Of a stretch of 64,000 bases of DNA, positions 7,493 to 17,250 are shown piece by piece. The stretch is taken from the NCBI GenBank assembly GCA_020629415.1, contig JAHDDL010000014.1, positions 22,842 to 86,841 on the forward strand, written 5' to 3'. This stretch comes from Maribacter sp. (lineage in GTDB: Bacteria > Bacteroidota > Bacteroidia > Flavobacteriales > Flavobacteriaceae). The translations under genes and the position numbers were made by a program. Position 1 is the first letter of the stretch, and each line of letters opens with the position of its first letter. Under the pieces are notes generated by a model that saw nothing but the letters and a program-made list of their open reading frames with translations, did not search any database and was not told where the DNA came from.

Positions 7493-9769
7493 ATGAAAAG
7501 TCTTTTTTTTAGTCGGATCATGATCAAGATAAAATTGCTTATAGGTTCTGCAAAAACCTATGTAATTCTTTTGATTCTGGCTATGGCCTTATTACTTTAT
7601 ACCGTTAGTGTGGGTTACAAGCAGGTAAATAGACTCCATAAAACGGGTGACCTGGTTTCGCATACACTTGAAGTTCAGCGTGCTATTGTAGAGGTTTCCG
7701 CCAAGTTTTTAGAGGTAGAAACTATTCAGCTTAAAAAACTTTTTGAACAGGAAGAAAGTAATCTTTCTGCCATTACCGTTACGGAAATGGGGCAGTCATT
7801 GGTTAGGTTAAAAAGTCTTACCCAAGATAATGATGCTCAGCAAGAACGTGTAAAGGCTTTACAATTGTTGCATGATAAAATAAAGATTGAAATAGATACA
7901 ACAATTAACGTTGATAGTATTGGTGCAATAGATAGTTTGGTGCCAAAGGACAGTGTTGTAATCAATTTTTCAAAACAGCCTTACAAACGAAACCAGCGTA
8001 TTTCTAGAATAGTGGCAGAATCTCAAGTAATTAAGGATAGGATGCTGGCCGAAGAGAATTATTTAATGGTGGCCCGTAAAGAAGAGTATACCTCACAATC
8101 ATTTTTAACACCAATGTCATCATTATTGGTAGCGCTAACGGCCTTTGGTATATTCTTGATCGGTTTTGTAAGTATCTACAAGCAGAAAGGTGAAATTCAG
8201 GAAGTAAATAACCAGGTTCATCTTCAGAACAAGAAATTACAAGAAACAGAAGAGTTTTTAAAGGGTGTGTATAAAAGCTCTAATAATGTCATCAGTCATT
8301 TTGAACCGGTTAAAGATGTCAATAATAATATAATCGATTTTCAATTTAGGTATACTTCAAATGCCATTGAAAAAGTAACGGGTTCAGAGCAAGATGATAT
8401 CATAGGGGGCTCACTTTTAGAGATGTACCCAATGGTTTTGGATAACGGACTTTTTGCTTTAATGAAAAAGTGTTACATAAGCGGTGATAACCAAGAACAT
8501 GAGAGCATCTATACTTTTGAAGGTCAAAAAAAATACATATACAACACCATAGTTAAATCTGCTAACGGTATTACCAATACAGCTTGGGATACTACCAAGG
8601 TTAAAGAAGCAGAAAAGAACCTTCAAAAACTCAATGAAGATCTAAGCCTTCAGAACACAATTTTCAAGGAAGCTGAAAATGTAGCGGGTGTAGGTAGTTT
8701 TATTTGGTATTTAGATGACGGTAGCGCTACCGTTTCCGATAATTTCTATAGAATATTAGGGGTTGAGCCCAATAGTTTTGACGTAACCTTTAACGCGTAT
8801 AAAAAATACGTACATCCAGATGATGCGGCCATATTTGAATCTTTAAGCATTAATGATATAGAAAAAGGTGCGTCTACGGTTTTTACCTATCGTGTATTTA
8901 CAACAACCAATGCGATAAAATATTTAGATTTAAAAGGGAAATATATTGAAATAGATAATAGGCCCGTATCTGTAGGTATTGTTCAGGATATTACCGGCCG
9001 TGTAGAAAAGGATCGGGCGTTAATAGAAAGTTACGAAAAATTAAAGTTGAGCAACGAGGAGCTAGAATCCTTTAATAGGGTCGCTAGTCACGATCTGCAA
9101 GAGCCTTTGCGTAAAATTCAAATGTTTATATCACGTATAGAAGATGAAGCCGAGGCCGAAAATACTTTGCCAAATGGTGTTCATGGATATTTCAATAAAA
9201 TTAAGGCTGCCACTTTTAGAATGCGTGAATTAATACAAAACTTACTTTCGTATTCAAGAATTGATAAGGTCAATTCAAAATTCGAAAAAATTTCTTTGGG
9301 CGATGCTATTGCTAAAGTTGAAGAAGAATTGTCTCAACTTATTAAAGATACCAATACCGAAATTGTTTATGACAATCTACCCGTAATATTGGGTATACCT
9401 TTTAAGATAGAGCAGTTATGTACTAATCTTATAAGTAATTCCATAAAATATAGAAAAGCGGGTACTGCACCCAAAATTTACATTGTTTCTAAAAGAATGC
9501 GTGGTGCCGAGATCAAAGAAAACTTTAGTAAAACTTCAGAGTATTATTCTAAAATATCATTCACGGATAATGGTATCGGATTTGATCCGGAGTTTGCAAG
9601 TAATATATTTGAAGTCTTTCAAAGACTACATTCAAAAAATGAATATTCTGGTACGGGTATCGGTCTGTCCATTTGTAAAAAGATAGTTGAAAAACACAAC
9701 GGTTATATTTATGCTATTGGTAAAAAAGACCATGGATCTACATTTGTAATTTATTTACCTGTCAACTAA
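7493..9769 (+). CDS. Membrane sensor histidine kinase with PAS domains
   Basis: A 758-residue sensor kinase. A first membrane helix (about residues 20-38) and a second (about 208-230) enclose a periplasmic helical sensor of about 170 residues. Then come a linker coiled coil, two PAS domains (about 255-380 and 390-505), a HisKA dimerisation domain with the phospho-accepting histidine in RVASHDLQEPLRK, and an HATPase domain with N-box NLISNSIKYRK, G1 box DNGIGFD and G2 box GTGIGLS. No receiver domain or response regulator is adjacent, so it is an orphan kinase. A second ATG at 7520 is an equally possible start. The signal is unknown. Confidence 0.93.
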   Translation: MKSLFFSRIMIKIKLLIGSAKTYVILLILAMALLLYTVSVGYKQVNRLHKTGDLVSHTLEVQRAIVEVSAKFLEVETIQLKKLFEQEESNLSAITVTEMGQSLVRLKSLTQDNDAQQERVKALQLLHDKIKIEIDTTINVDSIGAIDSLVPKDSVVINFSKQPYKRNQRISRIVAESQVIKDRMLAEENYLMVARKEEYTSQSFLTPMSSLLVALTAFGIFLIGFVSIYKQKGEIQEVNNQVHLQNKKLQETEEFLKGVYKSSNNVISHFEPVKDVNNNIIDFQFRYTSNAIEKVTGSEQDDIIGGSLLEMYPMVLDNGLFALMKKCYISGDNQEHESIYTFEGQKKYIYNTIVKSANGITNTAWDTTKVKEAEKNLQKLNEDLSLQNTIFKEAENVAGVGSFIWYLDDGSATVSDNFYRILGVEPNSFDVTFNAYKKYVHPDDAAIFESLSINDIEKGASTVFTYRVFTTTNAIKYLDLKGKYIEIDNRPVSVGIVQDITGRVEKDRALIESYEKLKLSNEELESFNRVASHDLQEPLRKIQMFISRIEDEAEAENTLPNGVHGYFNKIKAATFRMRELIQNLLSYSRIDKVNSKFEKISLGDAIAKVEEELSQLIKDTNTEIVYDNLPVILGIPFKIEQLCTNLISNSIKYRKAGTAPKIYIVSKRMRGAEIKENFSKTSEYYSKISFTDNGIGFDPEFASNIFEVFQRLHSKNEYSGTGIGLSICKKIVEKHNGYIYAIGKKDHGSTFVIYLPVN

Positions 9770-10064
9770 GCCTTTATATTTATACTGTTCTTCTGTATAC
9801 ATTTAGTAATCATAAGTTTTAAAAATTGGTATAGTCACTTTTTTGGGTCATTGGTAATTTTTAAGTTTACGAAAGTATGCCTTTGATCTTAATCTTCTTC
9901 AATCAAGAAATTAATGAAGTATTGCACAAAGCGAGGTCATTTTAATTTGAAAAATTGTATTATTGCAACTTTGTTGCATTAGTGTAGAATTTGTTAATTC
10001 ATTTTTTACTTGAAAATGCAGATCAAAGATAATTTTCATATTAAATCATTTTTAATACAGGAAT
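9770..10064. other. Intergenic region without recognisable gene
   Basis: AT-rich DNA of 295 bases. No gene, RNA or strong hairpin was seen; no convincing TAnnTTTG box could be fixed for the next gene. Confidence 0.5.
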
Positions 10065-10973
10065 ATGCATAAAGCGAACAATTTTGATGTAATTATAGTG
10101 GGTGGCAGCTACGCCGGTTTGGCAGCGGCTATGTCTTTGGGTAGATCTTTAAGAAGCGTTTTAATAATTGATAGCGGTAAGCCTTGTAATAGGCAAACCC
10201 CACATTCACATAACTTTTTAACACAAGATGGTAAAACGCCTAAAGAAATCAGCGAAATAGCAAAGTCTCAGGTTTTAGCATATAAGACCGTAACTTTTGT
10301 GGATGATAAAGCAATTAGCGGTTTTAAAAAGGAAGGTATTTTTTCAATTGGTACTCAAATGGGGGCAACATATACCTCCGGGAAATTGGTTTTTGCAACC
10401 GGTATAAAAGATTTAATGCCCTCTATTAAAGGTTTTGCTGAATGCTGGGGAATTTCTGTTGTTCATTGTCCATATTGTCACGGGTATGAGATTAGAAATG
10501 AGAAAACTGGCATTATTGCGAATGGCGAACGTGCTTACCATTTAGCGCCAATGGTAAATAACCTTACCAAGGATATTCGTATTCTGAGCAATGGACCTAC
10601 TTCATTTTCAACGGAACAATCAAGTAAATTAAAAACGCATAATATCGATATTTTAGAAAAGAAAATTGTTGAGGTAGTACATGACAACGGACATGTAAAA
10701 AATGTTGTTTTTGATGACGGAAGCAAAGAGAATTATACTGCCCTTTACGCTGCTTTGCCTTTTCATCAACATAGCGATATACCGGTTTCATTGGGTTGCG
10801 AATTAAGTGATGAAGGTTATATTCAGGTAGATAGTATGTACAAGACTACAATTGAAGGAGTGTACGCCTGTGGCGATAATTGTATAAAAATGCGTTCATT
10901 GGCAAACTCGGTAGCATCCGGTACTATGGTCGGTGCCGTTATTAATATGGAATTGGTCAAAGAGAAATTTTAA
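10065..10973 (+). CDS. Thioredoxin-reductase-like FAD/NAD(P) oxidoreductase
   Basis: A 302-residue flavoprotein of the thioredoxin-reductase fold. The FAD-binding fingerprint VIIVGGSYAGLAAA is at residues 9-22, the redox pair HCPYCHGYE (Cys135, Cys138) has the right place between the two nucleotide domains, and the C-terminal GVYACGDN is the second FAD motif. The NAD(P) fingerprint after the CxxC (GIIANGERAYHLA) departs from the usual GxGxxA/G, so cofactor use may differ from true TrxB. No thioredoxin gene is adjacent. Such proteins in Bacteroidota often act on other disulfide partners or in small-molecule oxidation. Confidence 0.88.
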   Translation: MHKANNFDVIIVGGSYAGLAAAMSLGRSLRSVLIIDSGKPCNRQTPHSHNFLTQDGKTPKEISEIAKSQVLAYKTVTFVDDKAISGFKKEGIFSIGTQMGATYTSGKLVFATGIKDLMPSIKGFAECWGISVVHCPYCHGYEIRNEKTGIIANGERAYHLAPMVNNLTKDIRILSNGPTSFSTEQSSKLKTHNIDILEKKIVEVVHDNGHVKNVVFDDGSKENYTALYAALPFHQHSDIPVSLGCELSDEGYIQVDSMYKTTIEGVYACGDNCIKMRSLANSVASGTMVGAVINMELVKEKF

Positions 10974-11010
10974 TGCCTTAGGTATTAAAGGATAATTTTA
11001 TCTTGCAGTC

Positions 11011-11385
11011 ATGAACTTAAATCAAATTACGGTTCCTTCTTTAGATGTGGAGAAAGCTATAGCTTTTTATGAAACCTTAGGGTTTAGGTTAATTGTACGA
11101 TCATTGCCATACTATGCAAGATTTGAGTGCCCCAATGGCATGTCTACTTTTTCCATACACTTGGTAGAGAAATTACCGGAAGGTGATGGTATCTATGTTT
11201 ATTTTGAATGTGAAGATTTAGATGCGCAAGTAGCGGCATTGCAGAATAAAGGCGTGCAATTTGATCAAGAACCTAGAGACGAAAGATGGCTTTGGAGAGA
11301 GGCAAGATTAAAGGATCTTGACGGTAATCAACTTATTTTATATTATGCAGGCGAAAATAGGTTGAATCCGCCTTGGCGAATTTAA
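11011..11385 (+). CDS. VOC (glyoxalase/bleomycin-resistance fold) protein
   Basis: A 124-residue single vicinal-oxygen-chelate domain. It has the paired beta-alpha-beta-beta-beta modules: ITVPSLDVEKAIAFYETLGF opens the first, and IYVYFECEDLDAQV with the C-terminal KDLDGNQLILY forms the second. Glutamates and aromatic residues typical of metal-site positions are present, but the metal triad cannot be proven by eye. Substrates in this family range from methylglyoxal adducts to antibiotics, so no specific function is assigned. It lies 37 bases after the flavoprotein in the same direction and may be co-transcribed. Confidence 0.85.
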   Translation: MNLNQITVPSLDVEKAIAFYETLGFRLIVRSLPYYARFECPNGMSTFSIHLVEKLPEGDGIYVYFECEDLDAQVAALQNKGVQFDQEPRDERWLWREARLKDLDGNQLILYYAGENRLNPPWRI

Positions 11386-11713
11386 AAATTATAAGGTCTT
11401 TAATTAATTTGTAATCGGCATTTTTTATTCTTTCATTTTATTGTGTAGTCATATCGTGTACACATGATTTCATAATTCTAAATTGCGATGTTGCTAGTTT
11501 AACTACGTTAAATTTAGAAAGTTAACAGCCATATTGTTTTAATTGTATCAATTAGGTAATACTATTCAATTGATGTCAACGTTAATCATTCTTATACTAT
11601 TACAAATAGTATTTTTAACATGATATTCAAGTTGAATATTACATTTGTAAAACTTTTTAGATTGCCCTTGGGTACTTGAAGTTGAATAAAAATGAATAAT
11701 TGAAAAAGACTTT
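11386..11713. other. Leader region of the first GH63-like gene
   Basis: A 328-base stretch with no gene. It holds GTGTACAC (11455-11462) at the centre of an imperfect palindrome, and an exact TAnnTTTG box near the glycosidase gene. Nothing else was seen. Confidence 0.5.
11640..11647 (+). promoter_or_regulatory. -7 promoter element of the first GH63-like gene
   Basis: TACATTTG matches TAnnTTTG exactly, 66 bases before the ATG. No good TTG at -33 distance. Confidence 0.5.
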
Positions 11714-14341
11714 ATGATCCATAAAAATGCAGAGGAAGAAAGATTAGCCGTTGAGGATAATTATAAAAACTGGAAAAGATGGGGTCCTTATTTAGCTGAG
11801 CGTCAATGGGGAACGGTAAGGGAAGATTACAGCCCAGAGGGTCATGCCTGGAGCTTTGTGGGTCATGACAAGGCCAGAAGTAATGCGTATAGATGGGGAG
11901 AAGAAGGTATTGGTGGCTTTTGTGATTCTAGAGAGATCCTATGTTTGGCACCTGCCTTTTGGAACGGTAAAGATACCATTTTAAAAGAACGTTTATTTGG
12001 TCTTACCAATGATGAAGGTAACCATGGTGAAGATGTTAAGGAGCTATATTTTCATCAGGTTTCTACACCCACGCACTCATATGCCAAATATTTATATAAG
12101 TATCCGCATAAAAAGTTTCCCTATTCAGAACTGGTAAAAAAGAATAAGAGTAGAAATCGTAAGGAAGCGGAATTTGAAATTTTAGATACCAAGGCTTTTG
12201 CGAACAATACATATTTTGACTGTTTTATTGAATATGCCAAAGAAGATGTTGGCGATATTTTAATGAAGGTTACGGTCATTAATAGAGGACCAAGAGCTGC
12301 AAATATTCATGTTCTACCACATTTATGGTTCCGTAATTTCTGGAAACATAATAATAGGTTTGAGCGTCCTGAAATGAAAACAATTTCAGATGGTGCCGTA
12401 CTATCCCGTAGCACACGAAATGGGCGTTACTATTTCTATCATGAAGATGGTGAGCAACTTTTTTGTGAGAACGAAACCAACAACCAACGTATTTATGGGG
12501 TGCCCAATGAGGTAGAATATGTAAAGGACGGTATCAATAATTACGTAGTAGACGGGCAGCCAACAATAAATCCGGATAAGAAAGGATCAAAATTTGCCGT
12601 TTGGCATAAATTAAGATTGAAATCCGGGGAGGAAAAAACGATCAAGGTACGCCTTAGTAAGAAAAAACTTGACGACCCTTGGGGCGGCTACGATGCTATT
12701 TTTGAAAAGAGAATTCAAGAATGCGAAGAGTTCTATGGTAATATATTAAATAAAGAATTACCTGCGCAGCAACAGGAAATTGCAAAAAAGGCTTTTTCAG
12801 GATTACTTTGGACAAAGCAGTTCTATTACTACGATGTTTATAAGTGGCTCTTTGGTGGGCCAGAAGAATCTAAGCCATATAGAATTGATTCTCGAAATAA
12901 GCAATGGGAACATTTGACGAATAGGCACGTTATTTCAATGCCGGACAAATGGGAATATCCTTGGTATGCCGCATGGGACCTTGCTTTTCACATGGCATCA
13001 TTTGTAGAAATAGACCCCTATTTTGCAAAGGAACAACTGCTTTTGGTGCTAAAAGAAAGTTACATGCATCCAAACGGTCAAATTCCCGCTTATGAATGGA
13101 ATTTTAGTGATGTAAACCCACCGGTGCATTCTTGGGCCGTTTGGACGGTTTATGAAAAGGATAAAAAACGAACCGGTAAGGGTGATTTTAATTTTCTGGA
13201 AAAGGCTTATCAAAAGCTATTGGTCAATTTTACGTGGTGGGTCAACCAAAAAGATAAAAGCGGAACCAACCTTTTTGAAGGTGGTTTCTTAGGGCTGGAT
13301 AATATTGGTGTTTTTGATCGTAACCACATGCCGGAAGGTATTACACGTATGCAACAGGCAGATGCTACCAGCTGGATGGCGATGTTTACCTTGAACATGT
13401 TGCGTATGTCATTGGAGATGGCGACCATAAACCCAAATTATGAGGACAGTGTCGCTAAATTCTTTAGACATTTCTTAAATATTGCTTGGGCAATGCACCA
13501 CATTGGGCAGAAAGATATTTCACTATGGGATGACGAGGATAATTTCTATTATGATGTTGTAGAAATGGCCAACGGCAAAACGGATCGCCTAAAAGTAAGA
13601 TCTTTGGTTGGGATCATACCAATGTTTGCGGTAGAGATCATTCATAAAGATTTGTTCGATGAACTTAAGCATTTTAAAGTTAGGGCGGCAGAAATAGTTA
13701 GGACAAGACCTGATCTAGCTTCCTTAATTTCTAATATTGAAGAGTTCAACTCAGACGGTAATTATCTGTTCTCCATTATGCGTGGGTTTAGATTAGAGAA
13801 GTTATTGTTCCGTTTATTGGATGAGAATGAATTCTTATCTGATTACGGTATACGATCACTTTCAAAATATCATGAAGAGCATCCCTACGTTTTCCAACAC
13901 AACGGACATCATCAAATTTCATACGAATCTGGGGAAAGTCAATCTAACATGTTCGGTGGTAATTCTAATTGGCGTGGGCCAATTTGGTTGCCTTTGAATT
14001 ATATGATCATTCAATCGCTTCGTAAATATTATTCTTATTACGGTAAACAATATCTATACGAATTTCCAACGGGTTCTGGAGTAAAACTGAACTTGAACGA
14101 GATTGCCAATGAGATTTCTAAAAGGCTTATTAAGTTGTTTGAGCCTAATGAGAACGGTAAATTTGTATACCACTCAGAAGATGAGCAGCAATTATTTACC
14201 AAGAATGAGCAATTTAAAAATGAACATTTCTTCTATGAGTTTTTTGATGGCGACTCTGGTAAAGGTCTTGGAGCATCGCACCAAACAGGTTGGACAGCAT
14301 TAATTGCCAACTTAATTATGGAACTAGAGCAAAATAGTTGA
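11714..14341 (+). CDS. GH63-like (MGH1-type) glycoside hydrolase, copy 1
   Basis: An 875-residue cytoplasmic-looking protein (no signal peptide). The N-terminal half is beta-rich with GPYLAERQWGTVREDYS and conserved KERLFGLTNDEGNHGEDVKE. The C-terminal half is the (alpha/alpha)6 barrel of GH63-type glucosidases, with GLLWTKQFYYYDV, EYPWYAAWDLAFH (a likely catalytic or substrate-binding aspartate), AYEWNFSDVNPP, GGNSNWRGPIWLPLNY and GASHQTGWTALIANLI near the end. GH63 members hydrolyse alpha-glucosides, alpha-mannosides or mannosylglycerate; the substrate here is unknown. A paralogue of exactly equal length lies in the opposite orientation at 21641-24268. A perfect palindromic terminator follows. 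Confidence 0.88.
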   Translation: MIHKNAEEERLAVEDNYKNWKRWGPYLAERQWGTVREDYSPEGHAWSFVGHDKARSNAYRWGEEGIGGFCDSREILCLAPAFWNGKDTILKERLFGLTNDEGNHGEDVKELYFHQVSTPTHSYAKYLYKYPHKKFPYSELVKKNKSRNRKEAEFEILDTKAFANNTYFDCFIEYAKEDVGDILMKVTVINRGPRAANIHVLPHLWFRNFWKHNNRFERPEMKTISDGAVLSRSTRNGRYYFYHEDGEQLFCENETNNQRIYGVPNEVEYVKDGINNYVVDGQPTINPDKKGSKFAVWHKLRLKSGEEKTIKVRLSKKKLDDPWGGYDAIFEKRIQECEEFYGNILNKELPAQQQEIAKKAFSGLLWTKQFYYYDVYKWLFGGPEESKPYRIDSRNKQWEHLTNRHVISMPDKWEYPWYAAWDLAFHMASFVEIDPYFAKEQLLLVLKESYMHPNGQIPAYEWNFSDVNPPVHSWAVWTVYEKDKKRTGKGDFNFLEKAYQKLLVNFTWWVNQKDKSGTNLFEGGFLGLDNIGVFDRNHMPEGITRMQQADATSWMAMFTLNMLRMSLEMATINPNYEDSVAKFFRHFLNIAWAMHHIGQKDISLWDDEDNFYYDVVEMANGKTDRLKVRSLVGIIPMFAVEIIHKDLFDELKHFKVRAAEIVRTRPDLASLISNIEEFNSDGNYLFSIMRGFRLEKLLFRLLDENEFLSDYGIRSLSKYHEEHPYVFQHNGHHQISYESGESQSNMFGGNSNWRGPIWLPLNYMIIQSLRKYYSYYGKQYLYEFPTGSGVKLNLNEIANEISKRLIKLFEPNENGKFVYHSEDEQQLFTKNEQFKNEHFFYEFFDGDSGKGLGASHQTGWTALIANLIMELEQNS

Positions 14342-14360
14342 TTTTCAGTATAGTTAAATT

Positions 14361-14392
14361 CACAAAAGGGGCATTTAAATGCCCCTTTTGTG
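14361..14392. terminator. Bidirectional palindromic terminator
   Basis: A perfect 32-base palindrome with arm CACAAAAGGGGCAT and centre TTAA. It separates two convergent genes and has T-runs on both strands, so it can stop transcription from both sides. Confidence 0.85.
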
Positions 14393-14402
14393 TTGTTAAA
14401 GG

Positions 14403-17225
14403 TCAACCGACCGAAGTAATAGATTGATGTGCGGCCTGCGCAAAACTCTTAATTTTAGGGTTCGGGTCATCAAGATATTGGGCAACTATGTGTAGATACC
14501 TGGGTTCTTTTTGTTGTGCGATAAGATACAATACGGCAAGTTTGATCTTAAGGTCATTGCCCTGTAGAAGAAGTTTAAAACATTCTAATTCCGTTGGTAT
14601 TTTATGTTTGATTTTTTGAAGCTCTTCTTCAGAAGAAATATCCAGGGCAGATTCCTCAATGATGGGTAGCAATCTACGTTTTAGCTCGCCGGTTAAAAGA
14701 TTGTCCAAAAATTCTATGGCATTATGTTGCGCTTCTTGTTTCTGACTCAGTAAACCTTCATAGGCAATAGCTACATCTTTTTGTTGATAGCGTAATCCCA
14801 AAAGTTTAAAAATTCGTTCTAACCCAGAATCCAGTCTGCGTTCCAATAGCTCTAAAAGACTGGTGCGCGCATCTCTTTCTGCATCGCCAATTTCCTTTTT
14901 GGATTTATTTCTATTTCGATATGAAATAATGATTTGGGTGTGCATGGCGGATAAGGTTTGGTGATGCAGTTTGCATTCGTCAAAAATGACCGATACCACC
15001 TTGTACTTATTAAATTTTAATTGCGGGTGCGTTGCCCGTATAGTACTTAATGCCCTCACTACTTCTAAACGAACCGTAAGGTCTTCATGGTTTAAAATAC
15101 CCAATAAGTGATGTACGGCCTCCTTGGAATGGAAAGATTGCATTGCGGTCGGTATAAATCGTAATACCGATAAAGGTTGCCGGCGCTCTGCAACATGGTT
15201 CTTCAGTATAGGCAAAATTTGCTGACCATATACATTAAAGGCTTCCAGTACTGTTGGTCTAAATGCCTTTTCTGCCAAAAGGGGAATAATGTGCTGTACC
15301 ATTTCTGGATCGGTTGCCGTACCTATAGCCTTTATGGTGGTTTTCACGATTTCTTCATTTTTATGCTGTAAAAATGCAACCAACCTGTTGTGGAAAATGG
15401 GCAAGTTGGCTACTCCCAATATTTCAATTACCGATGCAACGTATGGCAGGTCTTTTTGGTCAGATGCTATGGTTTTCAGTGCCAAAGAAATACGGTCCAA
15501 TAGTGAGTAGCGCTGTTTTAAAGAATAGTTGTTTTTTGCCGCTCTAGCCAAGCAATATAGAGCAGCGGTCGCAATACGCTCGTTTGAGTGTTCTAGATAC
15601 GCATCAAATATGAACGATTTGTCTTTATGGGCAAAACTTAGAATATAGGCCAAAGTGGCAATAGTCAATTCACGGTCATCAATTTTTAATAATTCGGATA
15701 CCTCTGCCGTCATACTTTTAGAATTTAAAAAGTATAGATTCTGTATAGCCGATAACTTCACTTTATTACTTGGGTGCTCTAACAGCAACTCTACATCATC
15801 TGCGAATCTCTTGTCATTGATTTCCATCAATTTATCCAACATAAATAGAATTTGCTCTTCGGTACCGTTCTTAAAAACGGTGCGCATGCCTGCAACTACA
15901 GATACTTTGGTGTCCGTGACCTTCTTGGTTTTTTTATAGGAGTCGGTCAGTTCTTCTAAATTGTTTCTAAACGTTTTGTAATATTCAATACGTACTTTAT
16001 AAATAAAATAGAGCCAAAGACATACCAAAGCAATTATAAGAATGCCAATGTAAAAAGAGGGTAGGTCCAGCCCACGTACAACGAATATTAAAAGGCATCC
16101 GGCAATTCCCGTAGCCAAACTATCCACCACCACATCAATAAATGATTTGGTCTTGTTTTTTAGCTCAAAAGGTAAGGGCAAAGTCAACAGTTCAGAGGCA
16201 CTTTTATGTATGGATTGTTTCAATATGCCATCCATCGCTTTAATAACTACAACGGCAGAAAGTTCAGGAAGCATTAAAAACAAAATACTACCACCAAATA
16301 TACCAATGGGCAATAATAAGAGTGAAAACCCTACACCCCAAATGCCCACAATTCTATGGGTGAAAAATAGCTGAATTATCAGCGAAAGTAGATTGAACGT
16401 AGAAAACCAAAAAGCAAAAAATGCGGTAAGCTCATCGGCATCCGTAAAAGACGACGACGCAAAATCACTGAACAAATAATCTACCAATTTAGCGACTACG
16501 ACACTCACGGCTACAATGCTGGCAATATAGGTGAGATGTTTGGATTTTAGTATGAGTTTTAAAGGCGGTTCACTAAGGTTGGTCGCAGATTTATGTTTTT
16601 TTACACTGCCATTTTTTTTAACGCGGATGTTCCAAATATTTCGCAGAAGGGGAATGCAAAAAAATAGAAGCAGGGCGGCTACGAACATTAAGTTTTCATT
16701 GCCGATTATAGGGGCTAGAATAGAAGTTAAGTATCCACCAAAAATTCCACCAATAATAGCTCCCGATCCTATAAAGCCAAACAGTCTTTTAGCCTCACGA
16801 ATATTGAACACCAAATTTGCCAGTACCCAAAACTGAGAGGCGGATAAAACGGCATAAATGGCTACCCAGATGTAAAAGAAATACAACAGAACGCCACTCA
16901 CTACCTCAAATGACAATAGAATGCCTAAACCGATCATGATAATAATAGAACTGATCAGGGTAATCTCAATTACTTTTTTAAGCGAGTATTTTGAAACCGC
17001 CTTTGAGTAAAAAAAAGAGGTGGCTACCGCCGTAACGGCAACCAATAAAAAGGCAAAGGGCAATTGTTCAACACCTAGTTCAGAAAGAAAAAGAGCGTTT
17101 ACCGTAGGTTTTATGATCAGTAATACGGCTATGACCAAAAAAATGTAGGCGAGCATCCAAAGAGATACTTTGAACTCGCCTTCACGTACATCGAATATTT
17201 TTTTAATCAGTCTTTCTACCATCAA
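14403..17225 (-). CDS. Transporter (MFS / ATP-ADP translocase-like) fused to HEAT repeats
   Basis: A 940-residue protein. Residues 15-410 contain about 12 hydrophobic helices in the style of MFS or Npt-type nucleotide carriers (for example IFLVIAVLLIIKPTVNALF, and a conserved ELLTLPLPFELKNKTKSFID loop after helix 10). From about residue 430 to the end the protein is soluble and helical with many HEAT-like repeats, for example HLLGILNHEDLTVRLEVVRALST and LDDPNPKIKSFAQAAHQ. This fusion, known in Bacteroidota, suggests a membrane carrier with a large cytoplasmic protein-binding or regulatory arm. The transported compound is unknown. A beta-lactamase-like gene lies 25 bases upstream in the same direction. 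Confidence 0.85.
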   Translation of the reverse strand: MMVERLIKKIFDVREGEFKVSLWMLAYIFLVIAVLLIIKPTVNALFLSELGVEQLPFAFLLVAVTAVATSFFYSKAVSKYSLKKVIEITLISSIIIMIGLGILLSFEVVSGVLLYFFYIWVAIYAVLSASQFWVLANLVFNIREAKRLFGFIGSGAIIGGIFGGYLTSILAPIIGNENLMFVAALLLFFCIPLLRNIWNIRVKKNGSVKKHKSATNLSEPPLKLILKSKHLTYIASIVAVSVVVAKLVDYLFSDFASSSFTDADELTAFFAFWFSTFNLLSLIIQLFFTHRIVGIWGVGFSLLLLPIGIFGGSILFLMLPELSAVVVIKAMDGILKQSIHKSASELLTLPLPFELKNKTKSFIDVVVDSLATGIAGCLLIFVVRGLDLPSFYIGILIIALVCLWLYFIYKVRIEYYKTFRNNLEELTDSYKKTKKVTDTKVSVVAGMRTVFKNGTEEQILFMLDKLMEINDKRFADDVELLLEHPSNKVKLSAIQNLYFLNSKSMTAEVSELLKIDDRELTIATLAYILSFAHKDKSFIFDAYLEHSNERIATAALYCLARAAKNNYSLKQRYSLLDRISLALKTIASDQKDLPYVASVIEILGVANLPIFHNRLVAFLQHKNEEIVKTTIKAIGTATDPEMVQHIIPLLAEKAFRPTVLEAFNVYGQQILPILKNHVAERRQPLSVLRFIPTAMQSFHSKEAVHHLLGILNHEDLTVRLEVVRALSTIRATHPQLKFNKYKVVSVIFDECKLHHQTLSAMHTQIIISYRNRNKSKKEIGDAERDARTSLLELLERRLDSGLERIFKLLGLRYQQKDVAIAYEGLLSQKQEAQHNAIEFLDNLLTGELKRRLLPIIEESALDISSEEELQKIKHKIPTELECFKLLLQGNDLKIKLAVLYLIAQQKEPRYLHIVAQYLDDPNPKIKSFAQAAHQSITSVG

Positions 17226-17250
17226 GAAATGGGCATCTGTATTTCAAGAC

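Noticed and set aside
7219-7527. Minus-strand frame between the decarboxylase and the sensor kinase
   Set aside because: Crosses a terminator and both gene ends, starts inside the kinase gene and has no family features.
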